Positions 10,722 through 24,200 of a DNA stretch of 64,000 bases are shown piece after piece. The translations under genes were made by a program, and so were the position numbers. The notes under the pieces are model-generated. The model was not told where the DNA came from, did no database searches, and was given only the letters and a program-made list of their open reading frames with translations. The first letter of the stretch is position 1, and every line of letters starts with the position of its first letter. The DNA is from Eunapius fragilis (taxonomy: Eukaryota > Porifera > Demospongiae > Spongillida > Spongillidae), in NCBI GenBank assembly GCA_963681505.1, contig OY811978.1:7362586-7426585 (forward strand), read 5' to 3'.

Positions 10722-11280
10722 GCAGATGATGAGCAACTACAATAGTGTTAATTACAATCAGTGCATGTAAATGGTATAGCATTACTGTAATGATATTATG
10801 TGGCATCTATAGCAATGCTTAAGAAACATTTTTATTTAATCCTCCACCTTTCCGTTGCCTCCATTTGGCGTCCAGTTGGTACTGTCATAAAGAGTGATTG
10901 AAACAAGCACATTTACCATATGATGTGCTTTCACTGATCTCAACAAACATCCATCTCAAATAATAATAGTTAATTAACACAACCATAATCCTAGATACTT
11001 AAAACATGTTGACAATTAATTGCCCATCAACAAATTATAAGGTGAGTACATGCAGCAGGTGCCAAAAAAACACATAAATACTAATGATATGAACACATAT
11101 AGGGTACACAATGCTTTTTTGTACACCTTTAGCTGATCAGAACCTTGTTGTATACACTTCACATGTTTGTACATTAGGCTGTGACTATCTGTTGACTGTA
11201 GTCATGTTGACATGTGCACTTTATACACTGCAGTTGTTCAAATAAATTAAGTGAGACACATTTGTACTCTGCTATGTCAC
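10722..11280. other. Non-coding, start of duplicated block
   Basis: From about 10895 the sequence is shared with 35090 onward (AGTGATTGAAAC, ATCTCAACAAACATCCATC, GACAATTAATTGCCCATCAA). It marks the left edge of the segmental duplication. No gene seen. Confidence 0.6.
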
Positions 11281-11310
11281 ACATGTACATAGGCACACCC
11301 ACCTCCAGCT

Positions 11311-11686
11311 AACTGAAGAGACACAATGGCAGACATGCCAAGACCAGCGGCTACATTTGTGTGTGTGAGAGTGTGAGTGTGTGCTTCCAGAGTAGACTAG
11401 TCACAAGCATTTGGGTCAGCTTCAGTCTCCATGTGTGTAAGCATAGCCAGGTGTAAATGCACACCACACACACACAGCCCATGCGTAGTGTATAGTCCCC
11501 ATGGCTAACACCCACCTGTCTAAGAAGGTACCCAGTGAGGGTGAGGTCTCCCTTCTCCACAGCACAGTGGAGTGCTGTCTTGCCAGACGTACTGTCCTGC
11601 ATGTCCACATATGCATCCACCTGAGAGTTCACGTACCAGACAGTCTTGGTGACCACCCAACACAGCAACATGGAGAGGTGTGATAC
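11311..11686 (-). pseudogene. NF-kB ankyrin exon copies, frameshifted (copy A)
   Basis: Positions 11686-11516 copy the ankyrin exon found intact at 29269-29438. One frame starts [16 protein letters not shown] and another continues [32 protein letters not shown]. Compared with the intact exon there is a net 5-base loss after HQDCLV and a 6-base gain after QVD, so the frame is broken. Both splice sites are still present. A remnant of the next exon (29080-29182) lies near 11311-11400 and is cut into a GT-rich run. Same defects occur at 35692-35862. Confidence 0.8.
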
Positions 11687-13229
11687 CTATATGTGTGTGT
11701 GTGTTTCTCTTCATGGCCGAGGTCACTACCAGCTTCAAAGATTAGTGAATAAGGCTTTCTTGAAGAGTTGATGCGAAGGTGGTGGAGTTGTGTGGTTGCG
11801 GCAAATTACGTAACCAATTGTTTTAATTAGTGTTTTTTTGTTATTTAACGCGAAGACATATTGGTACAGTGGTAAGTTGAGTTGAGTGGATCCTGTGTTC
11901 GTTTGGGAAATGTTCATTGGCACGTGGTGGGTAGTATCCCGATAGCATTATCGGCAGCTTTTCCGACTAAATCATGCGTGCACATTTTATGACTAAAGTG
12001 GGGGAGAGATAATATATAAATTTTCTCTGGTGGGGGCAGAGATAATCTAATATATTATCTCTGGTGGGGGGAACTGCATTATAATTGCCGCGTTATCACT
12101 GCCCACGCGTTTTGCCTAGCCGATCACCTTCAGATATTACCTATCATTGACTACATGTAGAATTTATAATCAGTTGGGCCTAGCCAATGCAGACCTTAAA
12201 CTACGATTTGCACACATGATTAGAACACCCGATCATCCGCTCCGCTGAGAGTTTGAGGTGAATTCACAATCAACTTTCACCATTTATGGAGCCAACAATA
12301 CTACTAGTACATGTAACTATGTATAATACAGAGCCGGCTGGCTAGAGTGGAAAATAACGATCATTCTTATTTTTCGTGGGGCCTGATAATTGCATTTAGC
12401 AATTAATGCAGCGGCATCAGGTTGATATAAGAGTCGAGATATTGCTTTGGCTAATGTTGCCATTAACGGGACGCCCCCTAGCTTGTGCCTATGTTATACG
12501 CACGGTACATTCGTTCTTGAACACGAACACATCTTGATATGTATTCAGCAGTGGATGATAAAATGCAGCCGGGTCATCAGTCCTAAATCCCATGGCTAAT
12601 ATCCATGTAAATGTGAAATGAACGCAGATTTAACAAATTAAGAATTCTTACTAACCATAGATGTAAAAACTTTTTCTTGCTTTCCCTAGCCAAGGAAGAG
12701 GCTTCCACGAAACAATGTTCAGATCTTTAATCACTTACCTATATAAGTGATCCTTTAGTTTAAACCAAGATGTGCAAGCAAATGTAGTTACAACCGATAC
12801 TATCTCCACTGACTCACGCTGAAAGGATTCATTTTAACAAGAGGACACCATTGCATGTATGCATGCATGCCTCCATAGCTTTCAGTGGCAATCCAGGAAT
12901 TCGGCTAGGGGTACGGAGAGAGGTGTAGCACTTACGATAGAGCTAGGAGAATCGCTGAACTTTAACGTACATCAATATAGTGCATATGGATAATTATTTC
13001 ATGATCATTATTGAGGGACCTCGCTTGATCCACTTGATCCACCCTTGGATTAAGGCCTATGTGGTGCCTCTATGTTACAAGCAAGCATGTGAAAGCATTT
13101 TTAAACAGTGGTGTCACTGAATGGTGTCTTTGTGTTCGCATCTAAAATGAGTCAGTGTAGATTTTCTCCTTTAAAATGATCCTTCAGTGAGGCAGTGTAG
13201 ATCATAGCGGTTGTAAGTATGCTTGCATA
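11687..13229. other. Duplicated non-coding block, unit 1 copy
   Basis: Alignable with 35863-37650 (unit 2) and 48530-49620 (unit 3): CGGCAAATTACGTAACC, CGATAGCATTATCGGCAGC, GAGCCGGCTGGCTAGAGTGG, CTGACTCACGCTGA. No exon was recognised. A small tandem duplication of an ATATTATCTCTGGTGGGG word lies near 12005-12070. Confidence 0.7.
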
Positions 13230-15930
13230 GGCCCCAGATGGACCTTATCCCATAGATGGACTTACCTCATAGGTGGACCTTACCCCATAGGTGGACCTTA
13301 CCCCATAGGAGGACCTTACCTCATAGGTGGACCTTACCTCATAGGTGGACCTTACCTCATAGGTGGGCCTTACCCCATAGGTGGACCTTACCTCATAGGT
13401 GGACCTAACCTCATAGGTGGACATAGGTGGACCTTACCTCATAGGTGGACCTTACCCCATAGGTGGACATAGGTGGACCTTACCTCATAGGTGGACCTTA
13501 CCCCATAGATGGACATAGGTGGACCTTACCTCATAGGTGGACCTTACCCCATAGGTGGACATAGGTGGACCTTACTTCATAGGTGGACCTTACCTCATAG
13601 GTGGACCTTATCTCATAGGTGGACCTTACCTCATAGGTGAACCTTACCTCATAGGTGGACCTTACCTCATAGGTGGACCATACCTCATAGGTGGACCTTA
13701 CCCCATAGGTGGACCTTACCCCATAGGTGGACCTTACCTCATAGGTGGACCTTACCCCATAGGTGGACCTTACCTCATAGGTGGACCTTACCCCATAGGT
13801 GGACCTTACCTCATAGGTGGACCTTACCTCATAGGTGGACCTTACCTCATAAGTAGACCTTACCTCATAGGTGGACCTTACCTCATAGGTGGACCTTACC
13901 TCATAGGTGGACCTTACCCCATAGGTGGACCTTACCTCATAGGTGGACCTTACCCCATAGGTGGACCTTACCTCATAGGTGGACCTTACCTCATAGGTGG
14001 ACCTTACCTCATAAGTGGAACTTACCCCATAGGTGGACCTTACCTCATAGGTGGACCTTACCTCATAGGTGGACCATACCTCATAGGTGGACCTAACCTC
14101 ATAGGTGGACCTTACCTCATAGGTGGACCTTAACCCATAGGTGGACCTTACCCCATAGGTGGACCTTACCCCATAGGTGGACCTTACCTCATAGGTGGAC
14201 CTTACCTCATAGGTGGACCTTACCCCATAGGTGGACCTTACCTCATAGGTGGACCTTACCGCATAGGTGGACCTTACCTCATAGGTGGACCTTACCCCAT
14301 AGGTGGACCTTACCTCATAGGTGGACCTTACCGCATAGGTGGACCTTACCTCATAGGTAGACCTTACCCCATAGGTGGACCATACCTCATAGGTGGACCT
14401 TACCGCATAGGTGGACCTTACCTCATAGGTGGACCTTACCCCATAGGTAGACCTTACCCCATAGGTGGACCTTACCTCACAGGTGAACCGTACCTCATAG
14501 GTGGACCTTACCTCATAGGTGGACCTTACCTCATAGTTGACCTTACCTCATAGGTGGACCTTACCTCATAGGTGGACCTTACCCCATAGGTGGACCTTAC
14601 CCCATAGGTGGACCTTACCTCATAGGTGGACCTTACCTCATAGGTGGACCTTACCCCATCGGTGGACCTTACCTCATAGGTGGACCTTACCCCATTGATG
14701 GACCTTACCTCATAGGTTGACCTTACCTCATAGGTGGACCTTACCTCATAGGTGGACCTTACCTCATAGGTGGACCTTACCTCATAGGTGGACCTTACCT
14801 CATAGGTGGACCTTACCCCATTGGTGGACCTTACCCCATAGGTGGACATAGGTGGACCTTACCCCATAGATGGCCTTACCCCATCGGTGGACCTTACCTC
14901 ATAGGTGGACCTTACCTCATAGGTGGACCTTACCCCATAGGTGGACCTTACCCCATAGGTGGACATAGGTGGACCTTACTTCATAGATGGACTTTACATC
15001 ATAGGTGGACCTTACCTCATAGGTGGACCTTACCTCATAGGTGGACCTTACCTCATAGGTGGACCTTACCTCATAGGTGGACCTTACCTCATAGGTGGAC
15101 CTTACCTCATAGGTGGACCTTACCCCATAGGTGGACCTTACCCCATAGGTGGACATAGGTGGTCCTTACCTCATAGATGGACTTTACATCATAGGTGGAC
15201 CTTACCTCATAGGTGGACCTTACCTCATAGGTGGACCTTACCTCATAGGTGGTTTACCTCATAGGTGGACCTTACCTCATAGGTGGACCTTACCCCATAG
15301 GTGGACCTTACCTCATAGGTGTACCTTACCTCATAGGTGGACCTTACATCATAGGTGGACCTTACCCCATAGGTGGACCTTACCTCATAGGTGGACCTTA
15401 CCTCATAGGTGGACCTTACCCCATAGGTGGACCTTACCCCATATGTGGATCTTACCCCTAAGGTGGACCTTACCTCATAGGTGGACCTTACCCCATAGGT
15501 GGACCTTACCTCATAGGTGGACCTTACCCCATAGGAGGACCTTACCCCATAGGTGGACCTTACCTCATAGGTGGACCTTACCCCATAGGTGGACCTTACC
15601 TCATAGGTGGACCTTACCTCATAGGTGGACCTTACCTCATAGGTGGACCTTACCTCAGAGGTGGACCTTATCCCATAGGTGGAGCTTACCTCATAGGTGG
15701 ACCTTACCCCATAGGTGGACCTTACCTCATAGGTGGACCTTACCCCATAGGTGGACCTTACCCCATAGGTGGACCTTACTTCATAGGTGGACCTTACCTC
15801 ATAGGTGGACCTTACCTCATAGGTGGACCTTACCTCATAGGTGGACCTTACCTCATAGGTGGACCTTACTCCATAGGTGGACATAGGGGGACCTTACATC
15901 ATAGGTGGACCTTGCCTCATAGGTAGATCT
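13230..15930. repeat. 18-bp satellite upstream of receptor 1
   Basis: About 150 tandem copies (length divided by period) of CATAGGTGGACCTTACCT with C/T variation at the penultimate positions. The period is divisible by three, so several frames stay open (IGGPYL, HRWTLP, and EVRSTY on the minus strand); these are not genes. Short arrays of the same unit sit at the same place in units 2 and 3. Confidence 0.97.
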
Positions 15931-15932
15931 CA

Positions 15933-16097
15933 CCCCATAACCATTATAGTTATGTTGCAGCTAGTTCCTTTGATGAGTAGGTGGTACTATAATTGGAGTG
16001 TGTACTTGTGTCATTACTAACATCTTTAGAAATGTGCATTATGTATTGAGTTGTACACAATGATACCTATACACATGATTAATGCTATTCCAGAGAT
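15933..16097 (+). promoter_or_regulatory. Conserved 5' flank/UTR of receptor 1
   Basis: This stretch is preserved in all three units between the satellite and the signal-peptide ATG (TTATAGTTATGTTGCAGCT, GACATCTTTAGAAATGTGCA, CACAATGATACCTATA). Conservation and position suggest promoter and 5' leader. No TATA box can be assigned with certainty. Confidence 0.45.
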
Positions 16098-16560
16098 ATG
16101 CAGTGGTACACCACTGTGGTGTGTCTACTATCTCTCAGCCATCTTGGTAAGTTAGTGGTAAGCACATGTCTATACGGTGGCCTGGTAGGTCGCGGGTACG
16201 AGCAGCGGTTTGAGAGCAAAAATGAGTACGAGCAACGGTCTGAGAGCAAAATTGCGTACGGTCCGAGAGCAAAATTGCGTACGGTCTGAGAGCAAAATTG
16301 CGTACGGTCCGAGAGCAAAATTGCGTATGGTCCGAGAGCAAAAACGCGCAGGAGCTGAGAGCAAAAATGCGTACGAGCTGAGAGCAGTTGTTTACATTGG
16401 ATTTAGGCATTACGCCATTTGTTTTTTTTCTTTTAAAAAATGGCTTCCAGATGCATCGCTAGCGTCACCCGTTTGTAACTTTTCCAAGGCTGTTAACATC
16501 CTGAGGCAGCGCAAGGCAGCTATTCTCGATCCCTGATTGCGCACCGGTGTGTAACTGTTT

Positions 16561-16617
<57 letters not shown>

Positions 16618-16819
16618 ATGTGTGTGTGCGCCGTGCGTGCGTGCGTGCGTGTGTGTGCGTGTGTGTGTGCGTGTGTGTGTGTGCAATTCCTTTACATCGT
16701 GATGTGTATCTCTTTATTTGTCATACACTGGTACAGTTAAGAGCAGTCTTGGGAGATTTACCAAAAGCACGAACAGCTGTGGTCTTATCTTATTTACTGT
16801 GCACTAAGTCGGCTGACTG

Positions 16820-16894
<75 letters not shown>

Positions 16895-18139
16895 GTCTGC
16901 ATCATGCATGTGTATGTTCTAGGCTTTAAAGAAGGGAAATTTACTTTAAAATCATGCATACTTTCATTTATTGTTTTGTCCCACTATTAATTGGGCCAAG
17001 GATCTTGTAACACTCAAGATTGAGATACTAGTAATCGGCTTCAACCGCCCAGAACTCTCTAAGTTGCTGACATGTTGTCCCTCTCTCTCTCATTGCGTTG
17101 TTGCAGCTTTGATTGCCTCCCTGTCATTCTCAGGCTTGGGCAGTGCTGTTAACAGTAGGCGACGGCAGTGTTCAACACCAAGGTCTCCCTCTCCAATGCC
17201 ATGTCTGCTCTGGACTCTCCCATTCCCCAGAGGGTCTTGTCAGGAATGATAGTGATATAAGCTCAACATTTCCACATCTTGTTGGAGTCTCCAACAGAAC
17301 TTACCTTCTGTCAGTAGCAGTTAGCTCCTCATGCTTCCTCTTGGCTACCGGTGGTCCCTTCCCCTTCTGGTGACCAAAAGGGTTGAGAGCAGTATTGGCA
17401 CATAGACTAATCGGAAGTATCCAACTCAAGCCACCACCAATGGCCATCTGGTACTCATTGGAATCCAGGTACAAACCCATACCAGGGGAAGTGACCACCG
17501 GTAGCCAAAAGGAAGCATGAGGAGCTAACTGCTACTGACAGAAAGTAAGCTCTGTTGGCTGGGGAGGAAGACTCCAACAAGATGTGGAAATGTTAAGCTT
17601 ATATCATTATCATTTGACCCTCTGGGAAATGGGAGGGTCCAGAGCAGAGATGGCATTGGAGAGGGAGACCTTGGTGTTGAACACTGCCGTCGCCTACTGT
17701 TAACAGCACTGCCCAAGCCTGAGAATGACAGGGAGGCAATCAAAGCTGCAACAACGCAATGAGAGAGAGAGGGACAACATGTCAGCAACTTAGAGAGTTC
17801 TGGGCAGTTGAAGCCGATTACTAGTATCTCAATCTTGAGTGTTACAAGATCCTTGGCCCAATTAATAGTGGGACAAAACAATAAATGAAAGTATGCATGA
17901 TTTAAAAGTAAATTTCCCTTCTTTAACGCCTAGAACATACACAGCATGATGCAGACAAACCACACACACATACACACACACATACATACACACACACACA
18001 CTTCAGTCAGCCGACTTAGTGCACAGTAAATAAGATAAGACCACAGCTGTTCGTGCTTTTGATAAATCTCCCAAGACTGCTCTTAACTGTACCAGTGTAT
18101 GACAAATAAAGAGATACACATCACGATGTAAAAGGAATT

Positions 18140-18192
<53 letters not shown>

Positions 18193-18214
18193 CACACGCA
18201 CGCACACGCGCGCG

Positions 18215-18298
<84 letters not shown>

Positions 18299-21200
18299 AA
18301 ACAGTTACACACCGGTGCGCAATCAGGGATCGAGAATAGCTGCCTTGCGCTGCCTCAGGATGATAACAGCCCTTGGAAAAGTTACAAACGGGTGACGCTA
18401 GCGATGCATCTGGAAGCCATTTTTTAAAAGAAAAAAAAACAAATGGCGTAATGCCTAAATCCAATGTAAACAACTGCTCTCAGCTCGTACGCATTTTTGC
18501 TCTCAGCTCCTGCGCGTTTTTGCTCTCGGACCATACGCAATTTTGCTCTCGGACCGTACGCAATTTTGCTCTCAGACCGTACGCAATTTTGCTCTTGGAC
18601 CGTACGCAATTTTGCTCTCGGACCGTACGCAATTTTGCTCTCAGACCGTTGCTCGTACTCATTTTTGCTCTCAAACCGCTGCTCGTACCCGCGACCTACC
18701 GGGCCACCGTATGTCTATCTCCATGACCTCTGATGTCCTCTCCAGGGTCAGCTATCTTCACCACCAACCCCACCAATGTGACCACATGTCTGGGATCACC
18801 TGCTGTGTTCACATGTGTCATCAATGAGACCAGTACAATAGCCTGGCTAATCAATGGACAGCCACCTTCCCCATCACCTCTCAGTACACTACTCATTCCT
18901 GGTCCAAATGTCCAGTCCACTCTGACTGTACCTGGTACTAATGGAATGGCTGTTCAGTGTTACTACCTATCATCTGGATCTTCAACTATTGTCTTCAGTT
19001 CTCTTGCCTACTTATCAGTGCAAGGTTTGTAGTTGAGAGTATCCATTCACTCCATCACTTCCACATATTTCTTCAGCTCCTCCTGCTCCTCCCACTAACC
19101 TAACCACTACTCCAATTAATGCTACCTCCACTAAGCTGGCCTGGGTACCTCCATCTGCCCAGTCCCCATCCCTCCTCTCCTATGTAGTGGAGGTGAGGAA
19201 TGGAAGTGGAGTACTAGTGCACAGAGGGACAGTCAGAGGACGAAAGGTGACCATCACCACACCAGACCCAGTACATGATACCAAACCTCACCTGTACTGG
19301 CAGTGGTAGTCTAAGCAAACCTTTAGGAGGTGAGCTGTTACATTACAGTGGTACTAATGTGTAGACTCAACAATACATATTCCTAACACAATATACCTGT
19401 ACACATAAATTCCATGTGAAGACTTATCAGGGTGGACCAATATGTTTTTGAAAAGCCTATAAACTATGGAATGAGAAAGTGTATTTTTGATAAGCTGTCC
19501 AGATTATAATCATCACAGCTTGCTAAATGGCTAGTTGTAACACAGTGGTGGATCCAGGGTCCATTCACAAGGGCATCAGGATAATTAACTGGTAAACTAG
19601 CGAGTATCCTGGTTAACCCCCACACGAACGGACATTGGATCCACTACTGCTAAATGTTATGTGCATGTGGAGGAGTAGTTAGGTAGGTGTATATTGTATG
19701 TACATTGATATGTACACATTTAACTGCTGCATTTCTGTTGAGTGATATGATGGCCACAGGGTACTTAAAAGGTACTTATTGGCAGCATCCATCTCTTCCT
19801 TAGTAAGGATGCTAGTTTCTTCATGTTTTAAAGTTCACAACAGTCATCAGACATATGTACATCAGCTGCAGATTTGCTTGAACTATGGCAATTTAGACAA
19901 TAGCGGAAGTGATTCACGCAATCTGATTGGTCAATTGCAGGTGTCTCAACGCAGTAGAAACCTAGAGAGGGACTCTAAGTGCCAGTGGGGGGGGGGGGAG
20001 GTATTCTAAGTACTTGTAATCCCCTCCACTGGCACTTAGAATCCCTCCCGTTATCGTTATCACGTTGCACGATAATGTATTGGTTGCTACCTCGTGAATA
20101 CCAAGTTTGGTTTCCATAACACATCCACCACATCACCGCTGTCATATACTCACATATTTAAAAATCAATCTCCTTGACAGTTGTCCTGATTGGTCACTTC
20201 TGTTGTTCCTACTGTGCCAGTGTGGGACCAAATCACCACACATGTACAAGTGTTTGCATTTTCTGAATGGTATCATGTTTATGTATGAGACAAACCAGGA
20301 GTGGAGTGGTATTCTTAGCACATCAAAGACCACAGCTGCAACATACAAGCTTCATAGCTTTGTGCCATTACCATTGAATGCAAAGGCTTTTGCTGCATAC
20401 CTCTATGCTACCCCCTCCACACCATGGCAGGGACCTGTGCCTCTATGCTGCCCCTCCCACACCATGGCAGGGACCTGTGCCTCTATGCTGCCCCTCCCAC
20501 ACCATGGCAGGGACCTGTGCCTCTATGCTACCCCTCCCACACCATGGCAGGGACCTGTGCCTCTATGCTGCCCCTCCCACACCATGGCAGGGACCTGTGC
20601 CTCTATGCTACCTCTCCCACACCATGGCAGGGACCTGTACCTCTATACTGCCCCTCCCACACCATGACAGGGACCTGTGCCTCTATGCTGCCCCTCCCAC
20701 ACCATGGCAGGGACTTGTGCCTCTATGCTGCCCCTTCCACACCATGGCAGGGACCTGTGCCTCTATGCTGCCCCTCCCACACCATGGCAGGGACCTGTGC
20801 CTCTATGCTACCCCTCCCACACCATGGCAGGGACCTGTGCCTCTATGCTACCCCTCCCACACCATGGCAGGGACCTGTGCCTCTATGCTGCCCCTCCCAC
20901 ACCATGGCAGGGACCTGTACCTCTATGCTACCCCTCCCACACCATGGCAGGGACCTGTGCCTCTATGCTGCCCCTCCCACACCATGGCAGGGACTTGTGC
21001 CTCTATGCTGCCCCTTCCACACCATGGCAGGGACCTGTGCCTCTATGCTACCCCTCCCACACCATGGCAGGGACCTGTGCCTCTATGCTACCCCTCCCAC
21101 ACCATGGCAGGGACCTGTGCCTCTATGCTGCCCCTCCCACACCATGCCAGGGACCTGTGCCTCTATGCTGCCCCTCCCACACCATGGCAGGGACCTGTGC

Positions 21201-24200
21201 CTCTATGCTACCCCTCCCACACCATGGTAGGGACCTGTGCATGTCTAGTGGCAATGAAGTAATACTCACCATAAATAGGCCTGGATGGTAACATAAAGGA
21301 TAGGCTTAGCATAGCAAAGACCACGAATGCCATACTCACCAGGACATCCATCGTTATTTTTGGCATCAGTAATCATAACACAGTGGCCATCCAAATATGC
21401 CTTATTGCATTATTACAAAGCATATGGATGGTGTTACACATTTTATTAGCAAAAGACTGTACATAGTAGTGTCTTGTTAATCAGACTGTCTTTCCTTTCA
21501 ATCATACTTTTTTTGGTTGTCACATCAACATCGCCTGGTCTGCCAAATCATGCCTACATGTTTGTATGCACATAATTGTACATGTACTGAGTACCAGGGT
21601 ATGTGGTACTCTGTGTCCCTTTATCATAGCCTTTCTCCTTTCAGCTCCACCCTCACCTGTTCAGCCCACCACCTCACTTGTGTTCCCCATGGCCCCACGT
21701 GATGATGTCACTGTGAATATATCTCCACCTGTAAGTGAGTGCATATTGTAAAGAAGCACCACATGAAGTGTCAGGATGTTATGATGTCACATCCTTTGCT
21801 CTTGCATTGCATATGAATGAAGTCAACTTAGGTCCTATGCAGAAGCCATATTATTTAATACCTGCTTGAGGCAAGAGGGTATCAAAGGTCACATACCTCC
21901 CATGTCACCTCCCATGTGACCTCCCATGTGACCTCCCATGTGACCTCCCATGTGACCTCCCATGTGACCTCCCATGTGACCTCCCATGTGACCCCCCATG
22001 TGACCTCCCATGTGACCCCCATGTGACCTCTCATGTGACCTCCCATGTGACCTCTCATGTGACCTCCCATGTGACCTCCCATGTGACCTCCCATGTGACC
22101 ACTCATGTGACCTCCCATGTGACCTCCCATGTGACCCCCATGTGACCTCCCATGTGACCTCCCATGTGACCTCCCATGTGACCTCCCATGTGACCTACCA
22201 TGTGTGCTTCATTACTGCCAGAAGTTCACAACATGAGTTCTCTGGGACATTGGGTTACACCTTGCAGATAACATTTGGTACTTCAATCATTATCTTCTTC
22301 TTGTACTCCATCATCTGTTAATGTCTAGGGTATATTGAGAGTAGGAGAGGGGGGAGGATGTATAGGTGGGAGACCCCAAGGTCCACATCCCCTCCTTCAT
22401 CCAAACTGTCCCATATAAGTACTTACATAACTTCAGTATGTGTACATACTGTAGGAGTACATATAACATGATGCATGTACTTTTGGATCAGTGGACCAAA
22501 TTACATTTGAAAAATCGGAAGTTTCGTTAGAAACTTCCATATAGGATTTGACCACGACTATGAATGTCATTAAAAAAACGCGACCCGTCTGTAACAACAC
22601 TCCCGACGATCGGATCGTGTAGCTTGTTTTAGCAATCGATCTAGAAGTCAAAAATGAGTAGTTTCGTTTTTGTTTCATGTCGCTGAACCGCGTGGTTGTT
22701 GAGAACAAGAGTGTACTGCCCGTCCTCGTACCCAGTCTCGGAACAAGGGGCGGGTCGTCTTCTCCTTCTTCTTCTTGGCAACGCATAACTCAGGACAGGA
22801 ACATTTCTAAGCGATGAAAATTCACCAATAGCTTCAGAATCGGCTGGAGGACTCGCTTTTATATAATATAATACTTTGATAAACAATCGACTATCAGCCT
22901 CCTATGTCTTGTTAGTCTCGTACCCAGACCGTCTATGACGTATGTCTTGTATAATTAAATGGGTATGAAAAAAAAATAAAGAAAACAAGTAAATAAAAAC
23001 ATTCTTCACGAGAAAGTTGGTGGGATATAGGATTTGATTATGACATTGGTGGTGTAAAAAGCAAGGAAACAAGGTCTTATCAGAAGGGAAAATGTCATAG
23101 TCCTATATTTAGCACACAAACAACACATGCCCTAGAAATGTGCTAAATATAGGACTATGACATTTTCCCTTCTGATAAGACCTTGTTTCCTTGCTTTTTA
23201 CACCACCAATGTCATAATCAAATCCTATATCCCACCAGCTTTCTCGTAGAGAATGTTTTTATTTACTTGTAAGAATTATGTGTCACAACCTAGTCTTCAA
23301 TATTGTAATGGTCCAATGTCTACTTTCAGTTTCAATCAGGAGTGTGCTACTACAAGGTAGTGGCCATATCTGGATCTGATGTGCTCACAGTGCCATCTGT
23401 GAAGCCCCTCCCACAAAATGGAGGCCAGTTCAACATCACTATTTCTTTGCCTCCCAACAAACACTTCAACCTCACCATCACTGCATCTAATAGTTATGGA
23501 AACACTACCTCCTCAGTTCTCATAAGTGAGTAATCTCTCATTGTATCACAGGAAATAACAGTCCATTACAATGTTTGTTGCTTGCTGCTTTCAGGTATAT
23601 TTGGTGTTATTGGTATCTCTGTCAACACCTCATCTCCCACTGGACTGGTGTGTCTCTTCAACCCTGGCTCCCCGGCCACAGGATATTTGGTGTATCTAAC
23701 AGACACAGCTACTGGTACAAGATACTGCAGAGTGGTTGGGAGATCATTGGACACACCAGTCAACATTTCTCTATGTCCCTACTTACGTTACAATGGTCCT
23801 CTGAGTATAGGGAAATATTCAGTTATGGTCTACACCATAGAGAGTGATGGAAGTGTGTCATCAGTACCAGCTATTACTGGAGTGGTGGTGGATATATTTG
23901 GACCATCTACCATGTCACCAGGTACGTGTGTGTGCATGCATGTGTGCTTTTATCATTCTATTTTTAGAACCTTCTCCTAGCACATCCAGCACTTCATCTT
24001 CATCTCTAGGTATATCCATTACTGTAGTTGTGAGCTATACAAATTGGACATCACATGATGTTGTCAGTTTATGTAATAGTTGTGTACATGTCATGTGCAT
24101 ATAGTGTGTCTGTGCACAGGGTATCCTTATGTACATTGAGGGTTAGAATGATTGTCTTTTCAGACTGCTATTTCATTTCTTATGATAATAATACAGATAG

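Noticed and set aside
13555-15886. Long open frames with IGGPYL, HRWTLP and EVRSTY repeats
   Set aside because: They follow from an 18-bp tandem unit that keeps several frames open on both strands. There is no start context, splice structure or conservation.
13230-15930. Possible CRISPR-like array
   Set aside because: Units are contiguous, without unique spacers, and the organism is eukaryotic.
16566-16820. Cys/Val and His/Thr frames over GT/AC runs here and at 18083-18473, 26235-26498, 32085-32448 and 56602-56879
   Set aside because: Simple dinucleotide repeats.
17525-17881. 118-residue frame on the minus strand and its mirror at 16971-17249
   Set aside because: The same sequence appears in both arms of the palindrome. 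No domain is recognised, and it is likely non-coding transposon DNA.
20107-21291. Open frames up to 294 residues
   Set aside because: Products of the 40-bp minisatellite; three overlapping frames are equally open. They lie inside a receptor intron.
21566-21751. Independent small gene
   Set aside because: It is receptor 1 exon 4 plus intron sequence in frame.
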